The position numbers and the translations under genes are program-made. Source: Ampelocalamus luodianensis (taxonomy: Eukaryota > Streptophyta > Magnoliopsida > Poales > Poaceae). From it: a stretch of 64,000 nucleotides of DNA. The stretch is from positions 21,638,001 to 21,702,000 of the forward strand of contig CM070633.1 in the NCBI GenBank assembly GCA_036346255.1. Direction: 5' to 3'. The first letter of the stretch is position 1, and the number at the start of each line of letters is the position of its first letter. The notes under the pieces were generated by a model that saw nothing but the letters and a program-made list of their open reading frames with translations, was not told where the DNA came from and ran no database searches. Of this stretch, positions 43,552 through 54,832 are shown piece by piece.

Positions 43552-44887
43552 CACTACTACAGAAAGCCTCATCACAGACGGTTCGGAACCGTCATCACGA
43601 GCAGTTTTTGAGTCGTGCTCAGTGATAAAGCATACAGACGGTTTGGAACAAGAGCCGTCAGCGAACACGAGTATCCTGAGCGGTTCGAACAAGAACCGTC
43701 AGCGATATCATCACGAGCGGTTCTTGTTCGAACCGTCGCGATACTGTGTTCACGAGCGGCTCTTGTTCCAAGCGATCTGTGATAGCTTTTTGATTGCAAA
43801 AAATATTGCCATTTTCATGGATACACTCATACACATACACTGCCATTTCCGAAGCCTCCCAAACATGGATTCATTGATACACATACATGGATTCCCAACT
43901 CCTAAGCCTCCCAATAAATTTCTCAAGCCATGGATTCATGGATACACACATACACTCGATCATATACAAGTACCAAGTAGTAGAATGCGGAGGAGAATCT
44001 AGAAATCTGGATATGAATCTAACACAAGTACCACAAGCTCATACATACAAATATGGATATGAATCTAATAGAACATCATATACAAAAGTACCAACAGAAC
44101 CTCATATACCAGAGACATCGACGTCGGAGGAGGACTGAGGAGCTCGGCGTCGGCGTCGAAGGAGAACTAGAGGAGGTCAACGTTGGTGTCGGCGTCGACT
44201 CTCAGTTGTTGGGGAGGAAGACCACGTCGAAGGTTGGACACTGCGAGAGCAAGGGAGGACCAGAGCCTGGAGGTGTAGCGGGGCCGGGGAGTTGCGGAGG
44301 GCCAGGAGGAGCGGCTACACCGGAGCTCGGAGGAGGACTGCCGGAGCAAGGAGGCCCGAGCCGAGGAGGAGGACCGGGCTGCGGAGTGCGAGGCGGCGCC
44401 CAGAGGAGGTCGGCCATAATATATAAGGACATATTTTGCCTCCGCGCGCGTTCAAAATTTTCAAATTCCGCTGCGAAGCAGCGCAGGCAGTTTCATACAA
44501 AAACCGTCAGTGATGACAAATCACAGATGGTTCGTATCACGAGCCGTGCGCGATAATGTAACATCATGACGGTTCTTAATACTAGCAAATGTCGTGATAA
44601 GTACCTCATCACGACGGTTGGTATTAAGAGTCGTCTGTGATTTGGATTTTACTATGGCTTAGAATTTTACCATGGCTTAGAATTTTCCTTACTCTCTGAT
44701 TTTACCATGGCTTCAAATTCTAAGCCATGGTAAAATCAGAGAGTAAGGAAAATTTTAAGCCATAGTAAAATCAAAATCACATACGGTTGTTTATTCCAAC
44801 CGTCTGTTATGAGGTAGTTATCACTGACGGCTGGTATCACGAACCGTCTGTGATGAGGCGTCCAGTATGACCTGTTTTGTAGTAGTG
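43552..44887. mobile_element. Non-autonomous CACTA-type element
   Basis: Termini CACTACTACAGAAAGCC and GGCTTTCTGTAGTAGTG-like (right end ...CTGTTTTGTAGTAGTG) with an exact 3-bp duplication TAT (43549-43551 and 44888-44890), as expected for CACTA elements. Size 1336 bp. Subterminal CACAGACGG / CACGAGCGG motifs (43572-43790 and 44500-44860) match those of the element at 1-5163. The interior (43800-44430) has only short frames on both strands, the longest GC-rich with Gly/Pro bias (44053-44556), and no transposase. Confidence 0.92.
44664..44772. other. Long near-perfect hairpin inside the small CACTA element
   Basis: The left arm (about 44664-44713, ending GATTTTACCATGGCTT) and the right arm (44722-44772, starting AAGCCATGGTAAAATC) pair over about 50 bp with two or three mismatches around an 8-base loop. 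An additional partial copy of the arm (ACTATGGCTTAGAATTTTA) sits just to the left. Such a fold could be a small-RNA precursor; that role is inference. Confidence 0.85.
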
Positions 44888-45004
44888 TATGGCGCGCCTT
44901 GACGAGATTAACCAGGCATCCACTGTTGTTCCCCCTGCTGCCCCGATGGTAAAAGGACAAGATGAATTCCACTACGTGACTAATGCCGAGATCAATGACA
45001 TGGA

Positions 45005-48000
45005 TGTCGGGACCCAGAATTACGATTTTGGAACCCTCTGTGTATACTGCACTAGTCCAGGATCACGCTAGTACACACAGGGTTAACACAGGTAAATATC
45101 GATCCACACAAGCGATAAATAAAGTAAACGATTAGTTTGAATAACAAATAAGGGTTTTGACCTTATGGTCGAAGTTTACACTTATTAAGCACGCGCAGGG
45201 CTAACGAGAAATAAAGCAAAGAATGGAGCGGAAAACTCAGCGTAGATCCCACCAATTCACCACGTCAACCGTGCGGGATCCGCACTTAACGCACGATCGG
45301 CCTTGTGAACTCCTCCTCAGCGGCGTAGACTCCTCCTCTTACGAGGTTTGGGCGCAAGTTTTACAACAAGCGTGAGTACACAGCCGTACTTCGCAAATCA
45401 TACCACGAGAATGCAATGTATAGATGCGAGCTTATTCCAAAGGAAAAGGCTTCTATGGTTCTTTTGCATAAAAGCAACATTTGCAATTGAATACGAATAA
45501 TAGATTGAAATCATAATTCAAAACAAATAGACAATAATAATTTAACATTGGTTTCAACAAAGACACTGCAGCTAAGCAGTTATTTCACATAGCCATATGA
45601 TTAAGGTCACACACTCCCATTCCCACATTTTATGAAAACTACCTCGTGTGAAATCCGAGCATGTCCATGACCGCGACACGACTATTCGAATAGATTGTTT
45701 AACACTCTGCAGAGGTTGTACACTTTACCCACAAGATACAACTAGTGTAGCAAGCACTAATCGTAACAAAACAGTTCGGAAACTTCATCTCAAACATTGA
45801 CATTCCCGGTGTGCTTACAAACCGCTATACCACTCACATAGAATTGGTATAACACACAGCTTTGGGACGGGAAGGCGAATCGTCCCGCGATGCAACCACC
45901 AAGTAGTCACACCTCCACCTGTCACACGCCTAACCTATCCACCGAACATCAATGCAGAGAATCCATAACTTACTAAGTTAGGCCCATCCCATACGGGCAT
46001 GTGGTCGAATGAGTGAGCTCGATTCAATGGCGCACAAAGTTAAGTCCTTAATTGACCAAGGCAAGACTTCCATTTTCTAACTAAGTCACAAAGACCATCA
46101 TTCCCATCACATAGACCACCATGTCACACGGTCTCCACCACTTGCCTCGGTCTAAATCCTTTACCACCCGGTTGGTTTTAGTGCAACACATGCCATCACA
46201 GTAATAACACATAGCACAGTTTTACACGAAGTTCCATAGTCACTTAGTCATAGTTCATATTTGCAACTTTCATGAGATGTGAGACTCGTAGAATGGCTAA
46301 GCAATTGTACTCGCATCAAACCAACCCACGTTGGTGCTATAATATTACCAACTCAACCAATCTAGGGTGACAAGGAATTATGACATACAAGGCCAAGGTG
46401 TGATAACAATTTGGACAATAACTATGCCCAAAGCATTTAAATAAATAATTAAAGTAGAATGCAATAACTTAACACAAAGTGATTTGAAAACTGGGTTCAA
46501 GATGATCAAAGGTATGACTTGCCTTGGAAAAGGTCTATGTACTGGTCTTGATCTTGGGGTGCTCCTTCTTCCACAAAATTTCCCGACGAATCGACGTCTA
46601 CTCGCAAATGAAACAAAAAACAAATAAAACAAATAAATAACAGAGGCAAAACAAGCTCCAAAAATTAAATAAAAATCTTAGATAAATAGATCTTGAATTT
46701 AGACAAATTTAGAAATTTGAATGGACTCAATCGGAGTTAGGATGCAAAAGTTATGAGCTTTGGAAGTTTGAAATTACATAAAATGCTGAAAATCAGATTT
46801 TATGAATTTCTTTAATTATTTTCTAAAGGAAAATCAGATTTAATCTGCAGCGACGTCGAGGATTTCGGAAAAGAAATAATAAAGAAATCTCGACATGTGG
46901 GACCCACATGTCGGAGGCTAGGCTCACGGTGGACTAGGTCCACCGAGCCTCAAGCTTCGGGATCCGGTGGAGTTGCGCGTGTGCCCACGTGGTCGCCACG
47001 TAGGCGCCACGCACGCACAAGGCGAGGTGGTGTGACATGCGGCGGCCAGTCGGCCGACGGCGGCGATGCTCACGGACGACCCGGCAACGGCGATCGGCGG
47101 CGCTCCGGCGTGACCGGGTGGTACCAGAAGGTAGCCCTCGTTAAAGCGAAACCGGGGATGCACTCACGAGCGGCGGAGGGGCTCAGGAGTGGCCGGCGGC
47201 GAGCTGGAGGCGGCGGAGGGGTCACGGGTTTTGTCGGACGGGGCAATTGGCGAAGCTCCGGCGAAGTGGATGGCACCAGGAGATTGCTTATGCTCGTGCG
47301 ATGCTCGTGATGCAGTCGGCGGGCTCCGGAAGGCACTGACGGCGGCGGAAGAGCTCACCGGAGTCCTTGCGTGTGAAAACCCTAGAATCGGCAGGGGACG
47401 GCGACACAGGGGCTCTCGGGTTCTAGGGTTTGGGGGTTTCTGATGCGGGGAGAGAGGCGATCCTCGGGGGCCTTTTATAGGGGGTCGGGAGGGCTCTGGT
47501 GGCGTGCGGCGGTGAAAACCCTAAAAGAGTCCGAAACAACCACGAGATAGATTTCCGATTTTGAACCAGATTTGGGATATGATTTTACAAGCAATAGGTG
47601 CGGTTGAGATGGGGATAAGATTTGGCACGTTTTCTAGAAGGGGTTTAGATGGAAAGGATGCGTTGTCGTACGGGCTTGAAGCTCGGAAACATGGCGGCGA
47701 GCGCGCTGCGCTTGCGAAGACAGCCGGCGCGGGCGAAGACGGCGTCACGGGCCCACACGTCGATGCTTGGGAGGCAGCAGCGCGTCTTTGAGCGGGCTAG
47801 CGGAGATGGGCGGCGATGACACTGAAAGGAATGGGCGGAGGCGGGAAATTCGCCCGACACTATTTCGAGATTTTAATAGGTTTTCTAATTTAGAAAATAC
47901 GAAATTCAAATAAGCAATAGAATATAGCAAATGAACTCAGAAAAATTCTAGAAAAATCTAGAAAATATATCGAGCACATAGAACCCAAATAAAATAGTTT

Positions 48001-48156
48001 TGGCTATTGTTCCACTTGGGATTATTCACATTAAATGTTTTTGATTGCAAAGTCCAATATTAAGCTTTTGAAATTAAATTCAAATAAAATTCAAATGGTG
48101 AATTTTCTCCTACTAACTATTTAAAAGATTTTAAGCTCGAAAATTGGGATGTTACA
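45005..48156 (-). repeat. 3' LTR of the outer Gypsy element
   Basis: 3152 bp. The left end TGTCGGGACC matches the start of the right-hand LTR at 63196, and the first 800 bp of both are nearly identical apart from scattered 1-3 base indels. The right end is GGGATGTTACA. Open frames at 46897-47860 on both strands belong to the GC-rich promoter part and are not genes. Confidence 0.92.
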
Positions 48157-48172
48157 AACCTCCCCTTAAAGG
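48157..48172 (-). other. Polypurine tract of the outer Gypsy element
   Basis: On the minus strand CCTTTAAGGGGAGGTT lies directly upstream of the LTR start TGTAACATCCC. Confidence 0.8.
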
Positions 48173-48192
48173 AATCTCGACCCGAGATTGGG

Positions 48193-51100
48193 CTAGCTAG
48201 AGAAAAGGCTAGGAAACTTCGGCTTTCGGCTCTTCTTCACGTTCCCACGTTGCTTCTCCTTACAGTGGTTGCTCCATTGGACCTTGCAAAAGCGAGCAGT
48301 CTTGCTTACGGTGAGGCTCTGCGACATCCAAAATCTTGATGGCTGCTCCTTGTAGGTAAGATCCTCCTTCAAGTCAATTGATTCCAACGGGCTTGCTCTT
48401 CGGCACACGAGACACTTCTTCAATTGCGAGACATGAAAGACATCATGTACTCACGCTAACGACATGGTAGCTCAAGCGATAAGCAACTTCTCCACGGTGT
48501 TCCAAAATCTTGAGCGGACCAACATACCTAGGAGCAAGCTTCCCTTTGGCATGAAACCTTTTGACACCTCGGCGGGGTCACTCGAAGATAAACAAAATCT
48601 TAGGTTCAAAGCGAGATCACGGCGGCGATTATCGGCATAGCTCTTACTGCTGGTGAGCTATCTTGATCTTTCTCTTATCATGGCCACTTGCTCTTACGCG
48701 CTTGAATGATGTCGGGCGAACGCGATCGTTCGTTGTTTTTGACCAGTTCAACGGGGTTCGGCAGGCGCGGCCATACAAAGCTTCAAATGGTGACATTTGT
48801 AGACTAGCCTGGTAGCTATTGTTGTACGAAAATTATGCATACGGCAAACTTTTATCCCATTGGGTAGCATTAGCTAGAGCACAAGCTCTCAGCATATCCT
48901 CCAATATCTGATTAACTCTTTCAGTCTGTCCATGCATGCGTGGATGATGCGCGATGCGAAATTGGATGGGTGCCCAATGCTTCATGCAAGCTCGCCAAAA
49001 GCGAGAGGTGGCGGGATCCTCGATCGACACTATCTTTTGGGCACACCGTATAAGCCCGACAATTCGGCCATGTACAACTCGCAAGCGATCTCACGAGTGC
49101 GTGGTTTTGACCGACGAAATGGCGACCTTGGTCAAGCGATCGACTATTACCCGGATCGAATCGTAACCGATTGGGTCTTGGGTAAACGGTGATGAAATCC
49201 ATTCGATCTCTTCCCACTTCCATTACGGAATCTTGATGTTGCGACAAACTGCTGGTCTCACGGTGTTCTACCTTTACTTTACGGCGGGTGTCGCACAAGG
49301 CAACGAACTCTGCGACTTCGTTTCAGATTTGGCCACCAAAATTTAGTCTTAACATTCGATACATCTTGGTACTTCGGGGTGTATCGAATACTGAGTCATG
49401 GGCTTCCTTTAAGATTAGCGTGCGAGACCATCGATATCAGGTACTGAATCGACCATTAATCAGTATGTCGTGATCATCCTTGGTGAAATCTTTGAATTTC
49501 CCTTCGTCATTTTGACCTTGATTTACGACAACACGGGATCCTTTGGTTGTGCTTCACGAATTTGCTTCTCGGGGTGATTGTACCTCCAAATTGGCTACAA
49601 ATCCTCGAACACAACTTCTAGCTTTAGCTTTTAAAATTCTTCATAAAGTTACGGGCAACTTTCCTTTACTTCTAAAGCATTGCGGTAACTCTTACGACTT
49701 AGGCGTCTGCAACTACGTTGGCTTTTAGGGATGGTAGTGGATTCCAAGATTGTAATCCTTGATCAATTCTAACCATCTTCTCGTCTCATGTTCAAATCAT
49801 TGGGTGAAGATATACTTTGACTCTTATGATGCATGTAGACTTCACAATGATTATCGATGAGGTAATGGCGCCAAATCTTTAAAGCATGCACTATGGCGGC
49901 TAATTCGGATCATGAGTAGGGTAATTCTCCTCGTGAGGTCTCAAGCTGCCTTGGCGCATAAGCGACAGCTCTTCCTTCTTGCATCGGGGCGCATCCTAAT
50001 CCTTGTGCGAAGCATCACAATAGATATCGAAATCCTTGCGAATATCGGCAAAATCAACAGCTGGGTGAAGTCAAAGCTTCTTGGTTCTTGAAAACTTTCT
50101 TCACAGTGAGTCCAAGTGAACTTTTCTCCTTCTTCAACAATTGCGTAGAGGCTTAGCAATCGATGAGAATCCTTCGATGAAGCGGCGGTAATAACCTGCC
50201 ATTCCCAAGCTGCGAATCGAGTCACGGTCTTGGGCTGCTCCCAATGTAACACTTTGCTTTAACTTTACAGGGTCATTGCTACTCCTCATTTGTCATCACA
50301 TGACCAAGAAATCAACTTCTTTCTTCAAAAATCACACTTCTTGAACTTGGCATACTGGCGATGCTCTCGAGTTTTCAATATTATCCTTAAATGCTCGGCG
50401 TGTTCTTCCTCCGACTTAGAGTACACTAAAATATCATCAATGAACACAACTACGAACTTGTCCAAATATTCCATGAATACTTTATTCATCATGTTCATGA
50501 AGTATGCGGGGCATTAGTCGGACCAAAGGACATGACTAAGAACTCATAATGTCCATACCAGTGTTGAGCGGTCTTGGTATATCCTTAGGACAAATCTTTA
50601 GTTGGTAGTAACTTTGATCGCGAGTCGATCTTTGAAAACACTCGGCTCCTTTCATCGATCAAGCGGATCATCTATCCGGGTAGTGGGTACTTGTTCTTGA
50701 TGGTAACCGTTGAGAAGCGGTAATCAATACACATCCTCATACTTCCATCTTTCTTCTTGACAAACAACAGGCGCTCCCATGGCGGCGAACTAGGTCTCAC
50801 GAAACCTTTCTCAAGAAGTTCTTCTATACGCTTCTTCATCTCTACCAATTCATGGTGGCATCCGATAAGGTCTCTTTGAAATTGGTGCTGTCCACGGCAC
50901 TAGGTCGATGACAAACTCAATGTCACGATCGGTGGCATTCTTAGTAATTCTTAGGAAACACATCAGGTATTCGCGACTCTGGTACTTCTTCTAAGGAAAG
51001 GGTCTTCAAAGCTGTTTACTAGCAAATGTCCATCACGAATTGAGGTGGCTAGAAACTCTACCTTGTTTCCTTTGGTATCCTCATTATTCGGCTCTTGACC

Positions 51101-51200
51101 ACAATCTATACGACTTTGTGCTTGGATAACCAATCCATGCCAAGAATGACATCTAGGGTTTGGGTGTCTAGGACAATTAGGTTGGCTAGGAACTCAACTC
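48193..51200 (-). pseudogene. pol of the outer Gypsy element (protease, RT, RNase H, integrase, chromodomain)
   Basis: Minus-strand landmarks, in order: protease end DVILGMDWLSKHK (about 51110-51165); RT with KDGSMRMCIDYR (near 50740-50780) and the catalytic FIDDILVYSKSEE (50418-50462); RNase H/connection around 49720-50250; integrase with FWRACMKHWAPIQFRIAHHP and GQTERVNQILEDMLRA (48860-49030); chromodomain-like end with EDLTYKEQPSRFW, LTVSKTARFCKVQWSNH (48240-48370). The frame changes many times and there are in-frame stops, so no polyprotein can be made from this copy as written. Confidence 0.88.
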
Positions 51201-51369
51201 CACTATGAGTATCTTAGCTCCTAAACATCCACTCTAGTACTTAGCTCTGCTCGGTGTTGGACTAACGAGTATGCTTAAGTTGCATAACTTCCAATTTATT
51301 CTTGGTTGCAAACATTCGAAACAAGCGAATCACGAGCTCGAATCAAACAAAGCGATGCGAGTCTTGAGT

Positions 51370-52473
51370 TAACGAAACTTACCGGTCTGACGTCCGGTGA
51401 TTCTGGGCTCCTTCAGTGGCGTGGTTGACACGGCCTCGATCCGCGGCTGTGGTGCTCCTCGGCGGCCGGCAACGTAAGCTCCTTGGTTGAGGCACGTGCT
51501 GGTGTCTTGGATGGCGTAGCTCCAAGGTTGAAGCGTCTTTGGGTGATTGTTCCCCTTTGCGGATCTTGGTTGGCAAAATGTCTGGTGGCGCAGCGAGCGT
51601 ATGCAGACCTTTGGTGCGTTCTGCTGGTTGCTTCGAATTGGGGTTGTGAGTGCGGGGTTGCGAAGTTACGGCGGTGGCGGGGTGTTGAAGTTAGTGCGGG
51701 TGCTCGAGCGAAGTGCGAGGTGAAACTGTTGAAGCTTGTCTTGGCGCTGTTCTTGCCCTCTTTGTGATTGATGGTTTCCTTGTTGAGCCATCCGGCATTC
51801 GGTTATCCTCGGTTCCTTGCGTTTGTCCTCCAAAACAAAGGCTTTGTTGACCATCTCTTGGAAATCGGGAAAGTATGGGCGATCAAAGCGACTTGTAGGC
51901 GGTGTTTAGACCCTTCAAGAAGCGACTTTGGCGAGCCTTGTCGTGGCTACATCTTCATTTGCATAGCGAGCTAGTTGAGAAAACTTGTTGAGGTAGTCGG
52001 ACAACGACATAGCTCCTTGCTTGAGAGCGCGGAACTCATCCTTCTTGGATCGATAATGCCTTCGGCACGTGATCTTGGCGAAATCTGCGAAAATTCATCG
52101 GGTGATATCTGTGGCGTCTCATGCGGCGGCACGAAGTTCTCTCACCATTCGGCGGTGCCTTCCATCGGTGAGTGGCATACAAAACCTTTTCACGATCATT
52201 GCCAGCGGGTGATCGTGACTTTCTTCGATAACTACGAGCCAATCATACGCTTCCACTTGGAGGCGTGTCGGAAAATGTTGGTGGGCGAGTTCTCATAAAT
52301 TCTGCAAGTTTGGATGGTCCATGGTGACCATGAGCGGTTTGGGGCTCCATCTTTGTTGATTGTTGTTATTGTTGTTGGCCTAATTGTTCATAGCTTGCAT
52401 CGAGTCATCATAGTATTCATCGGTGATGCAATGCTGCCATAAGCTCCAAAGGACCAAGTCAATTGGAGGTGCT
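51370..52473 (-). pseudogene. gag of the outer Gypsy element, C-terminal part
   Basis: Minus strand. DREKVLYATHR (about 52160-52195), then a LKQGAMSLSDYLNKFSQL segment (about 51970-52030), are typical of the retrotrans_gag domain. The Asn/Gln-rich stretch at 52330-52400 is the N-terminal part. The remaining N-terminus lies at 61846-62000 beyond the inserted element. Frameshifted. Confidence 0.75.
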
Positions 52474-54739
52474 TGTTGATACTACTTAACCCACATTACC
52501 ACTGAATGCTACTTAACCACTCTACAACTAGCCAATAATTAAAATTTATTATTTTTGACAACTCTAGGCAAGAATCAATAGCGGAAGCATAAACAACTAT
52601 GGGAATAAAGATAATGATAACAAGTTCAATAATTAAACAACCTCTAGCAGATTAATCCAAGTGTAGTCCACAAATGCATCAATAATAAATCAACAGATCA
52701 CTCGTGAATAACTAGTCATTAGGCTAGATTCCTCTCAACTTTATTCTGACATGAAACTATGAATTGAGTGCATTATTGTAGTGCCGCTCTACCCATCCGG
52801 AATGCTTAAGAATCACTGAAGGGGAAAGAAACAACAAGAATGAGATAAAATCTCGGCAAGTAAGTTGAATAACGAGTTAATCAAATGACAAGCAAGCTAC
52901 AACACAGTTATATTATTGCATGACCACAACCACATTCCACTATCTCATTCAATAAACCACATGGACTAACATGAGTCTGCCTCATAAGATTTCAACCATT
53001 GACAAAAGAATGCATGTTCTCCATCCAATGCTTAATGCAAATGCATGCCATGCTCTCTGCACTCTTACCCATCAAGGTAAGAGTGTGCATCATCTCTGAC
53101 AGTATGCGATCTTTATGCACCATCTGATCGCGACCATAAGCGGCGACATCCACAATGCAATGTAATGACATGTTATGAATGATATGATAATCATAAACCA
53201 CATATGTGACATCTCATAATGGCACCAACAAGATTAACTTGTACAACTACCACATAATCATTATGGAAAATACATCCATGATCCACATTCGACACATAAA
53301 GCAACCATTTCATGACTACACACAAGATATCCAATGTAAATCACTAAAATAATAGTTCTGTCATCATCTCATATGTAAGTCAACCAACCATGGCATAATG
53401 CTTCAAAATACGAAACTCATATGGATTGCAAGTAGTAAGAACAACCAATTAAGCGGTGGTAACTTTGCTACAATTACTTGCCTTCCACGATGTGACGCGT
53501 TAGGCGGCCAAGGTGATACTCCTAAACCTGAGGCTTCACCTCTAAACAAGTAAAATAATTTCAATAAGGTCATAATATACCCAGCGCTACTAATCGGCAT
53601 TCTACAATGCTTACTAGGCGACTCAAAGCGAGTTTACAAAGCTGAAACCGAAAAACAACGTTTCCTGCCATATTCTGATTCTGGACAGCAGCACGGTAAA
53701 GACATAACTCATGAACTAGAAGTCAAAAGAGGTAAACCCAATTTCTGTAGATTCTTAACTGAATAATCTACAATACTCTAGTTGACACGATAAACCAATT
53801 CGGCCAAACTATTAGGCTATCCATGGTCTGAACTTTCAGTACAGAAACTGCCTACACAATCGAACAGCAAAACTAAAATGACCATAACTTTTAATAGGTA
53901 ACTCCGAATTGATCGTTCTTTAACAATCTGAAAAGGTTATCGAATTACCTACAATAACCTAGTTGGGTGGACTTTTAGATTCTACCAAATTCCCTTTCAA
54001 ATTTTAGGAAATAACCAGACAGATTATTCTCGTCAGATTTCTGGCAGCAGATACTAAATCGACCATAACTTTTGACTCAGACCTCGGAATCAAGTGATCT
54101 TCGCGGATACTGAAAGATAACGACATAACCCACATATCTCTAGGAGATGGAATCTTAAAATTCAGCCTCTAAATACACGAAAATACCCACGCAAGGTTCT
54201 GGACAGAATTGAATCTTCTGCAGCCCAACAATTAACCAACAATTCTAATCGGTTTCGCATCTACTAAGGATCAAACAGCGGGAAGGCATCTCGTTACCCT
54301 TGTAGAACCGCTAGAATTCGCTGAACCAATCCCCACACAAACTCTTCTTCCTTCTTCTCCTTCTTCTTCTCTCCTTCTCTTCTCTTTCTTCTTGCGCAAG
54401 AGCAGCACCTTGGGATAGGGGAGGTCGCAGAGGAGCAGCACCTTGGGAGAGGGGAGGCGCAAGGGAGGAGAGGAGTCGGCCAAGGGAGGAGGAGGCGGCT
54501 GCAAGTGGGAGGAGGAAAAGGGGAAAAGGGAGGCGGCTAGGGTTTGGGAGAGTGGCCCTCCCCTTTGGCCGGCCACCACTAGGAGATGGGCCAAGGCCAG
54601 CCCCAAAGGAAGCAAAAATAACGAAAAGCCCTCTCTAAGTGGATTTGTGGCGAAAATAAAATCTTCCCGATTAAATTATTCTCTACCGATTAATTTTAAT
54701 TAATCCGATTCTTGCCTTCTCACACTTAGGAGTATTACA
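52474..54739 (-). repeat. 3' LTR of the inner Gypsy element
   Basis: 2266 bp. Contains three modules exactly 180 bp apart with CATAACT (reverse AGTTATG; 53703, 53883, 54063), an inverted repeat CACTCTTACC/GGTAAGAGTG near 53060-53085, and a CT-rich promoter-proximal part (54335-54400). The first bases (TGTTGATACTACTT) differ from the other LTR's TGTAACACCC, so the outermost 15 bp have been altered. Confidence 0.9.
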
Positions 54740-54832
54740 TTCTTCCCACCTTAAAAGGATTAGCCCTCGAATCCAATTCTCTGAACCACAAGAGCAGAAC
54801 AACAAACAAGCGGCAACCCAAACTAGGAGTAC

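Larger units (their letters stand above)
43387..45004 (+). pseudogene. gag N-terminus of a Gypsy element, split by a CACTA element and cut by another Gypsy
   Basis: The first part (43400-43551) encodes a coiled-coil-like gag N-terminus (VTNERLAQLESTQIETNATL). It is interrupted at 43552 by a CACTA-type element and resumes at 44888 with ARLDEINQASTVVPPAAPMV and DEFHYVTNAEINDMDV. With one copy of the TAT duplication discounted, the frame is continuous across the insertion, so the gag was still open when the CACTA element landed. At 45005 the frame is cut by the LTR of the minus-strand Gypsy; the rest of the element should lie beyond the right edge of the window. Confidence 0.75.

Noticed and set aside
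48932..49192. Plus-strand frames over pol regions (also 51483-52298, 57009-57683, 58821-59342)
   Set aside because: They are antisense to recognisable minus-strand integrase, RT and gag motifs.
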